From Rhexocercosporidium sp. MPI-PUGE-AT-0058 (Eukaryota; Ascomycota; Leotiomycetes; Helotiales), in the NCBI GenBank assembly GCA_020746875.1, contig JAGTJL010000021.1, forward strand, positions 372,001-436,000: DNA of 64,000 nt, in the 5' to 3' direction. Positions 56,082 through 64,000 of the stretch are shown here, piece after piece. Every line of letters starts with the position of its first letter. The stretch's first letter is position 1. The notes beneath the pieces were generated by a model. It saw nothing but the letters and a program-made list of their open reading frames with translations. It ran no database searches and was not told the DNA's origin. The translations under genes were made by a program, and so were the position numbers.

Positions 56082-58313
56082 CTACTTTAGCCACACCCAA
56101 ATCCAATCGACGAGCGTCCTTCCATTCTTTTTCGTGAACCCAGTATCAGGAAACTCTAACTTCCCCTTTCGCGTCTCGCTGGAGGCTTGGATAGTATTGC
56201 GCAGATCGTTGGAGCGTTCTGGTCCCCATTTATTGAAGCGGAATCCATGGCGCCTGATCTTATAGCCTATAATGAGAAAAATGAAGACAGGGATCTGCAA
56301 TAAGAAATTCATGTTAGTCTTACCATGGGATCTCTGAGCAATCTGCCAAACTGGTAATAATCAGAACAGGATAGACTTACTCCAATGTAAGATGCGATGA
56401 ACCGGCGAGTTTCGAATGGATCTTCGAGAAATGCGGCGATGCCGTTGAATATGAGGAGAATTAGACAGGCGGTCATTCCATAGGCTGCTTTGAGCCATTG
56501 ACCGTGCGATTTGTAGGGATACCTTATGTGGTCGCGGTCATACATTGCTGCTTGGCTTTCGGAAGTATTCCCGTTTAATTTGACATCGTCAAGTCTGTTG
56601 AGCATGATTATTAGCCGCTTCATGAGAACTGGCCGTTTGGAGAATATAGAAATGAAAAGGAGCTACTCACGTCTTGAAGAAGCTTAAGTATGTGGCGCAC
56701 ACAGCAGTGTAAACAATCAGAAATGTGACCGGACAATTTGACGCAAGTTCGCTCAACCGCTGAATTGAGAGTCAGTAATAGACATCTGGCCTGAATGAAG
56801 TTCTCCACCTACCTCTCCTGGAGTTCCAGTTCGTCCCATGAATCCTATCAGCATCATCGCTGCAGTCACAAGGACAGCCCGAATTGGAACGCCAGATCTG
56901 CATGCTCGAAGTCTTCTAGCAATGAACTCGGGTCCAGTCTGGTCCTGTAGTGCCAAAGTATGTAGCACTCTTGACGCCACATACATTGAATTGATAGCAC
57001 AGGTGAAAGACGAGAAGACGAAGATTGCGTTGAAGAAATGCGCTGCGGATGGTATCCCTGCTTCGACGACAGCGATGATGAAAGGCGACTTCGCGCCAAC
57101 AGATTGGGCTTTGCCATTGAGAAATTCATGATCTCTCGGGACCACGAAGGAAACCGTGAGCATTGCAAGTGCATATAGCGTAATTATTCGGAGGTTGATC
57201 TTTCGGGCACCCATCTTCATACTTTCCGCATCTGCTAATGATTTACTTTCTGCAGCTGTGGAAGCAATGATATCCATCCCGACATATGCGAAGATTGCAT
57301 GTACGATTGTCGTCCACATGGCAAGGAAAGTTCCAATTGTGCCTGTGATGTCTCGCTGGAGGTGCCCATCTTCGTCCTTGATGTGGTAGGTAGGGTTGAA
57401 AAATGAGTACGGGGAGTCCCAATCTAGAATAGAGTTAGTGCTCGAACTAAAGGAGATCTGCGAGTACTTACATCTCGACCCAATCGTCTGTGTATAGTAT
57501 GCGTCTGCTCTTGCTTTGGCATTGTTAGAGAGGTAAACTTGGGCCAAGACCAGAAACTCACGCGTCATGATTCCCAAAATTAGCATCAGCAGAATGAGCA
57601 TCACAATAAAAGTGAATTTGATACAGCCGAAAAATATTCAAGTTCGCCAAAAACCTACAGCCGACAACAATTAGTTTCAAGATTCAAATCGAAGGGTAGG
57701 GGATCTTGACCTACACTCACTGGAAACATGTTGATGCCGATCACAATTACCAGAAACAGTGAAATCCAAACGGCGTTGTCCACATTATTCCCGGTTGTCC
57801 AGTTGAGGACTGTCCTCTTATCATCGTATCGGAAGTTGATCGTGTTCGAGACCGCAACAAGCTCGTCTGCTGCAAGAACAGCGTAAGCAAACCTGTAGAG
57901 TCAGAATAGTTGAATGTAGATCCGAACCGCACTACTCAAGCTTACCAGTACATCCAGCCAACAGCGAAACCTACCCCGCGATCAAGGAATCGTCGAGGGA
58001 ACTCCATCACAGGGGCGTTTACTGGCATCAATGCCGTCATCTCACACAAAGATGAGACGATTGAGGATATGAAAGTGCCCATTAGTAAGTAGGAGAGGAC
58101 CGAACCACCAGCTCCAGCGACTGCGAGGGAAGTTCCACATCCCAGAAAAAGACCGTTCCCAATCGTTCCCGAAAATGCTATCATGTTAATGTGTCTTTCG
58201 CTCAAGACTCTCCTTGAAAGAGTTAGCTCCCAAAAATATTCATCGATCTGACGTAACCCACCAAACTCTTTCTCCCTTTGGCTTTTTGCGTTCGTCAACA
58301 TTTCCCAGTCCAT
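56082..58313 (-). pseudogene. Amino-acid permease (AAT/YAT type, APC superfamily) with one-base frameshift
   Basis: Eight exons are read on the minus strand: 58313-57946, 57892-57721, 57654-57562, 57504-57472, 57423-56813, 56759-56671, 56594-56381 and 56294-56082. Introns are 48-86 nt with GTRNGN-type donors (GTAAGC, GTGAGT, GTAAGT, GTAGGT) and CAG/TAG acceptors, and phases agree. The protein would have about 597 residues. It starts after a hydrophilic N-terminus with RHINMIAFSGTIGNGLFLGC (first span of the family), followed by SLCEMTALMPVNAP. Later spans include FIVMLILLMLILGIM, WTTIVHAIFAYVGMDIIAST and the end AYGMTACLILLIFNGIAAF. In exon 3 the frame breaks at a run of five Ts (about 57631-57635): ELEYF must shift by one base to continue FGCIKFTF, so one T is missing. 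The 57-nt third intron is frame-neutral and uncertain. An alternative start with an extra 5' exon (MDHEKPE, 58418) is possible. Role: proton-driven amino-acid uptake at the plasma membrane; substrate unknown. Confidence 0.8.
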
Positions 58314-59627
58314 TGATAGGTGGACTTCGAGGGTGCTCAGTATCAGGACTGACTGGCGACCTAATCGCCCCACTGAAGTACTCGTAGACCCTCGAACAGA
58401 CTACCTCGGGTTTCTCGTGGTCCATGGTTAATTTTGAGTTTGACAATGGGCATCACAGGAGGAGGCTATGAAGCATTGAAAGACATCCACACTTGAAAAT
58501 GTAAAAACTCTAACGAGGCTTGGAAGCCGCAGATGTGTGCAGCTACGAGCTCTTATCTCGCTGGCAGTAGTAGCAAAAGGACACAGCCGTGAGGGAAGGA
58601 AATATAAGGTAGAGGAATGGATTCAAACAGCCGTGTCACACAAGGTCCACCGCCAACTGCGATTAAATCATCAATTCGATATTGCACCATACATAGTCGC
58701 GTACCGCAAGGCAACCATGAGCTTGTCCCCTGAAAAAAGATATTGGCGTGACACATCCTTAAAATTTTGGATGGAGAGCAATTCAGGCCAAATTGCAAAT
58801 GAACCCGGCAATCATTGATTTGGGAGGCTGAACCAAAGAAGGTCGACGAGCCCCTAGGACCTTGTGGCCAAACCGCTGAAGAAGACGGACCTGACATTAC
58901 TTGGCATACGGAGAGAAACCTAGCTCACGGCATGGGAACGCCTGTGTTCCACAATAGGTGATATAGAAAGCCACCCTTCATGCACTTATCTTAGTGTTTG
59001 ATGAGGCAATGTACACCTTCAATAGGATCTTCTCACGGAGACGAGATTTCCATGGCTGATAGAAAGGCGGAATTCACAACCAATTTCAGCAACTGTCTTG
59101 AAAGAGGGAAGGGAAAATGCACAAAATAGGCTGAGCTGTAGCAGGTTCGTTAGCTGAGGCCAAAGAGGAAGAGCCGAGGGCGAGGTCCATTAGAGGTTTG
59201 ACAAGTGTAACCATACTGCTGTCCCTGCCCGTCCCAGGTAACAGCATCTAGAGCCAATCGGTGTCCAACATCCTAGACAGCCCTATCAGCCACCACTCCA
59301 AACTGCTTGGTACCCCGACCAAGCTTGAGCTGTCCCTATTACTCTTCATCCTTGCTCTGCTTCTTCATGTTCAACTCGCTAAGTTATACTGTATTCTGCC
59401 AACTCGTCTCCCTGGTCTGACTACTCTCTTCCATCCAGATTGCAGTCAAGTAATGCCCTGGTTCTCCTCTGTGCCCACGGCCATAGTCACGTCTCGAAAT
59501 CTCACCACATCATTCTAACTTCCAGTGTGTTAAAATTAAATCAAACTGCAGCAATAGTCCTGCGACGCTCTCGTTCGGTCTTCTATGCGGTACGGAGTTT
59601 CAAACTCTCTATGGGCCGTTGGCTGCG
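58314..59627. other. Intergenic region between divergent genes
   Basis: About 1.3 kb between the permease (minus) and the beta-propeller-like gene (plus), so it should hold both promoters. Frames at 58537-58818 and 59261-59667 show nothing recognisable. The stretch just before 59628 is rich in pyrimidine runs. Confidence 0.5.
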
Positions 59628-62600
59628 ATGGCCAGACCAGCGTCCTCATCCATGTTTGCTCGTCTAGCGAATGCGTATAGACTGCTGTCGTTACGGAGCG
59701 ACATCGACAATATCATACTGGAGTTGCTGGGGCAGTTTTCGCTGGAGAGGATATACTGCGACGGGCATAAAGGAACCTACTAGAACCTTGTCATCACGCT
59801 ACTTGCGCAACTGAACACGATTTTCAACGTCCAGAGATTGTCGCTGCCATCGGAAAATCAACAAGTGGGACGGTATCTTGGCTTTCTGGCCAGCTGGGAG
59901 GTGACACTGCGGAGTGTAGAATATGTACTGCAGGTAGTTGTGGAAGGAAGAGAGAGCCTATGGGAAGCCCATGCGCTGAGGGACAAATACCTGCCTCAGT
60001 TCTTGCTAAATGCGCTGCGACTTCTCATTCTTCATCCTAAAATCCCCTCTAACCAGCGAGCCAAAGATCGACGAGACCGCTTTGCTCGGGTTCACAGGGC
60101 CCTAGACCGTGTTTTTGATACTTATTCGAGTTCTGCATCGTTTCCGCTGCTCATCTGCAAAGAAGTGACCAGCTCGCTGCGAAATGAGCCCAATGAACTC
60201 GCCCTACCACCTCGTTTGAGGGCTGAACTGCCAAATTTGGCCTCAGAATTGGTAAGAGATAAACCCAGCTCCCATATTGACTGTGGCAATGTTAATTATG
60301 TTTGGTGTTGCCAGTACCCTCTTCCGGAATGTCTTTCGTCTCAATATATTGCAAACATCGTGCCTCAAGATGGCTTTCCAGGAGATTGGCTCACTCAATT
60401 CATGGCGCTCCGGGATGTATCACAGTTTGTTGTGGGAGCATCAATTCAGTACGCTATCAAGAGAGAAACTCGGGACATGAAATTGCAATCCTCATCAGCC
60501 AGGACTCGAAATGCGGTCTTGCATGCTGTCGAAAATATTCCATTGCCACCTCATTTGTCAAAAGTCGATCTTGTTTCGGATTTCATTGACACCTTCCGAA
60601 TCATCCTTCCAGATACACTGTCTCTGATCAGAAGAGGATCAGTAGAAGGGTCGGTGGATGAGATTGTAATTGATGCCATAGATGCGCTCTGTGCCAGACT
60701 GAATGATCGTCGAATTCTCAACAGGGTTAGCGATCGAGAAATGATACTCAACGTATCAGAAATTACCAAGAGTATTGAACTTCTTGATGATCCGAGTAGC
60801 AAGTCGAGGACAACTCGTCCGAAAGCTTTCACGGTCAATTGTAAGACTTGTCATATCGTTGGACAGAGCCAGTTGAAAGATTCAAACCAAACAGTACCCG
60901 CTGTAAGTCATTTTTGCAGAAACCAGACAGGGGGAGACATCGAAGATCAAAACAAACATATTTGACAATGATTCTAGCCTAGATCAGGAGATATCGCTGA
61001 GATTCTCCTACAACCGCTATCGAAATGCGTCGTTTGTGGAGAAGATAAGCATGATGCGGGAGTTGACATTTGCAAGAGAAGCATGGGAATTACTCAAACC
61101 TCTGGAGTCAAACGCAGACACGGTCAACGTAGAAAGGCATCTACCCACACAGTTTCAAATGCTTGCTCCAAAAGTGGAAACCAGCATGCCATTTTATCCC
61201 GAATATGCGAACATACTCCGAGAAGTTAGACAGCGATCGTGCCAAGGGGCGAAATCTTCTCAGCTTCCATCTCACGTTAAGGTTCCAGTTTCTCCATTCG
61301 CGGAAGGATCTCATGCCATGTCTTCTCCATATCTCATATCTTCCAACTCGCCAGGATTCGGTGGGAGAATGGATATGCAAGGAGCTGATCTTACTCCATC
61401 GGAAGAATCAGCTTCCAGTGATGGAGCAACGTACTTTGACACACCTGGAACGTCAGATCTTTCTCAAAGGTCACCAACAAATACCCACAACGCAGTTCCC
61501 CCCCGGTCACTTGGGTTCGTTACTCAAGGAGCCAGTGAACCCAGATTGCAATCAATGTCGACACTATCTTTCGATCCAGACCTGTTACCAAATCGGACAA
61601 CTACATTTATCGCTGCTCAACCAGAAAAGAGCAAATTTAGATGGAGGCCGAGCAGATCAAAGCTAACATCGTCTAAGAAAGAGCCTTCTAAAACAGGAGA
61701 CTCTAGCTGTCTGTCATCAACCACTCTAGAATCTCAGAAACTTGATGAGATATCACTCAACAACTTACTCGGTTCGTCGAAGATATCTCGAGGGAAGAGT
61801 GGCAAGAACATCAAAGTCGCGATATCACAGAACTCGTCGCATGTGCTTTTCTGGACACAGGCATCTATCAATATATGGGACGTTGGAGCCTCGTCACCTC
61901 GTCTTTGCAAAGCCGTTCTGACTGAGAGCAATTACATTTTGGCGGCTGTCACCAAGGTTCACTTAGCGTATATTATTGGGACGAGGGATCAGAAACTCAC
62001 TGTGAGATCTTAGCACCAATTTTGGCGATTTAGACTGACTGAATATTATAGCTTCGGATTGTAAACTTGATCCAGCCTTCGGTACCCATGATAGAATGCC
62101 GAATGCCATCATCGCCTTGGTGTCACAGCATATGCATAGATCCCAAAGAGAACCACGTCGTAGTCAGCTTCGACAACTCAATCGTGCGATTCTTCAATAC
62201 TGCAAGGTCAGAAGAGCCACGCGAAGAACGCCTCCGCATCCGTAATCATCGAGACTGTAAACTATGCCCACCAATCGACACTCTCTCCTTCTCAAGCGAC
62301 GGACTCGCCCTCATAGCTAGTACACGTAGTCCCAAAAACGGCATGATCCAAATTTATGCCTGGCGATTTCCTTTCGAGGAGTCACAAGAACTGGCAACTT
62401 GCAGATATCAAGTTCCCCTTCACGAGTCCGAGGATAATGGTGTGTCAACGGCTATTTTCCGCTCAGGGGTAGAGGACGAGGAGAATCTTGTTTGTATATC
62501 GACCTGGACTCAGTCTGGGGTCCCCATTCTAGTCCAACCGCAAGGAGGACACCGAAGTGAAGTTCGATCAGACTCTTCGATGCATCAAGGCAGGCTCGGG

Positions 62601-63099
62601 AGTAGAATTCAGTGTGCTGCATTCTCGCACACAGGTCGAGAGCTGGCAATTGTTAACGACAAGGGACATTTGTATCACATCTTGAATCTTAATGCGAGTC
62701 CGATGGAAGTCAAGAGAATCGCAGCATCTAAGGAACTCACGACTAGGTCGGATGCGTTTGCGATGAATTTCATGAAATTACCGGATGAGGAGACAATTGT
62801 TATGGCGTGGGCGGACTCGTCAAAAGCCATGGGATATGTCAAGAAAGTGCCCATTCGGTACAGCGTGAGCGAACAATTGTTTTATGAGTATATGTATGAC
62901 CTTAACTGACATTCCCCTATAGGATGCACTCAACACACCCGTGCCCATCTCACCTCTCCGTCCTGGATTTCTCCACTCGCCACCCTACGAACTTCCCAGT
63001 GAAGGACGAGAGACACCCAGATCGCCTGTTGAGCTTGACGTGGAAGAGATTCCCGCAACTTTGAACATCATTAAAGGCTATCTAAAGGAGAAATCATAA
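59628..63099 (+). pseudogene. Large fungal protein with helical N-terminus and beta-propeller-like C-terminus; one in-frame stop
   Basis: Four exons: 59628-60902, 60988-62001, 62052-62864 and 62923-63099. Together they give 1093 codons including the final stop, with introns of 85, 50 and 58 nt, all phase 0 (donors GTAAGT, GTGAGA, GTGAGC). The only defect is TAG at 59781-59783 after HKGTY; the same frame continues NLVITLLAQLNTIFN without another ATG until much later. A CAG-to-TAG change is the simple explanation. Residues 1-400 are Leu-rich and helical, with a CKTC motif at the end. A Ser/Thr/Pro-rich linker follows in exon 2. The C-terminal part has WD-like strands, such as VLFWTQASINIWDV and HVVVSFDNSIVRFFNT, and ends ATLNIIKGYLKEKS. 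Similar architectures occur in fungal WD40/quinoprotein-like hypothetical proteins; I assign no function. The first intron's acceptor has alternatives. If the stop is a sequencing error this is an intact gene. Confidence 0.7.
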
Positions 63100-64000
63100 T
63101 CCGCATTCGGAAGATGAGCTCGACACAACTTCCACCTGCCGGGCTAACTTAAATTCCATCCCTGGATTTCCAGAAGTTCTGAAGCATTGGGCCGGTTTTA
63201 GAAAATATCTGATTAGATTATCGAACAATTTCTTAGTCATGGTGATGATGATTTAGAATACCCGTGACAACGACCCAGTTTCCAAACGTCATTATGACAA
63301 AGGTACAAACAGTACTCTTCATTACCTTTTGCTCACTTCAACTCACCTCATTTTCACACCTCCATTTCTTCGAATCGAATGTCCTGTGCGAGTGATGTTA
63401 TACAAAGAAGTGGTACAGACTCACACAGGTCGGCGAAGCAAAACCGGGGATGTGCCTCCCCATAGTAGGACAGCAGGGCATCAGTGGCAAAATTAGACCA
63501 TGAAACATTAGGTAGCTAACTGAGTGATGAAATGAGCAAATGGAATCAAACTTCCCTAAACGTATTTCGAGATTAATGTAAGGTTACGTGTTCAAGAAAG
63601 ACTCCAGGCAGAGACCAGATGCAACTTGTCGAAAGTAATCACCAGATCGACCCTTTGACGCAATTTGGGTCGATAACAAGAACTCTGAGTCTTTTGGAGC
63701 AAGATACATGTATGCAATGTCTGAAACTCTTATAATGACACGCAACTTCACATGTCTTTATTCTTAAGAGGGCTGGGGACCATGCTGACTTCGTAATATC
63801 AATGCCGAAAACTTGGTTACCAGCAGCCAGCTAAGCGAACCCCGCCCCTGAATAGAATCCCACTATTGAGATCCCGCTATTGACTCATCCAAATCTCATT
63901 CCATCAACATACCAAACAAACAGCTAGAATTAAAGATTTTCATCTTATACATTCACTTGATACATCCCTCAAAGTCCGAAAGCCGCAATATCCATCGAGC
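63100..64000. other. Intergenic, no gene seen
   Basis: About 900 bp of normal composition downstream of the beta-propeller-like gene. No open frame of note, RNA gene or repeat was recognised. Confidence 0.5.

Noticed and set aside
1..64000. Mitochondrial or bacterial origin of the AT-rich DNA
   Set aside because: Nuclear LTR elements with target duplications, RIP-type mutations and spliced nuclear genes are all in one continuous sequence.

Overview
The window looks like one piece of a filamentous ascomycete (Pezizomycotina) chromosome. The nuclear genes have short GT-AG introns of about 50-90 nt. They include a HET-domain gene, a class 3 secreted lipase and an AAT-type amino-acid permease. 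Large AT-rich blocks carry the scars of repeat-induced point mutation (RIP): C-to-T/G-to-A changes, TpA excess, and coding frames in which Gln and Trp codons became stops and catalytic Asp became Asn. Leotiomycetes is a guess, not a demonstration.

Layout. (1) 1-11145: decayed DNA, then a Copia element (C1, 1010-11139, 184-bp LTRs) into which a gag-only LTR element (G, 2673-4829) inserted. (2) 11145-20535: a mosaic holding two inverted copies of a 1.2-kb repeat (family H), a piggyBac-like transposase relic, an un-RIPped island with pieces of an AAA-ATPase-like gene and a Myb gene, a solo LTR, and a decayed coding sequence of unknown function. (3) 20536-36318: a third H copy split by three insertions, each with its own 5-bp target duplication: Gypsy chromovirus B1 (20709-27431), Copia C2 (27843-35644) and a solo LTR (35967-36108). 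(4) 36319-37740: a second piggyBac-like relic. (5) 37741-40996: a normal-composition island with an intact HET-domain gene and a small MITE-like hairpin. (6) 40997-49696: a hAT-type element with an 8-bp target duplication that received Gypsy copy B2 (41313-48039) and a second, deleted hAT element (48817-49655). (7) 49705-64000: ordinary gene-bearing DNA with a broken membrane-protein gene, the lipase, the permease (one-base frameshift) and a large beta-propeller-like gene with one in-frame stop.

The most interesting result is in the Copia elements. Both C1 and C2, although strongly diverged, carry between the 3' end of pol and the 3' LTR a separate spliced ORF on the strand opposite to gag-pol. 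The two ORFs share an RCF-containing motif and an intron at the same place and phase, so they are probably homologous antisense accessory genes. Both elements also place a primer-binding site complementary to the anticodon arm of initiator tRNA-Met next to the 5' LTR.

All calls come from reading the sequence by eye; boundaries inside RIP-decayed DNA are approximate unless a target-site duplication is quoted.
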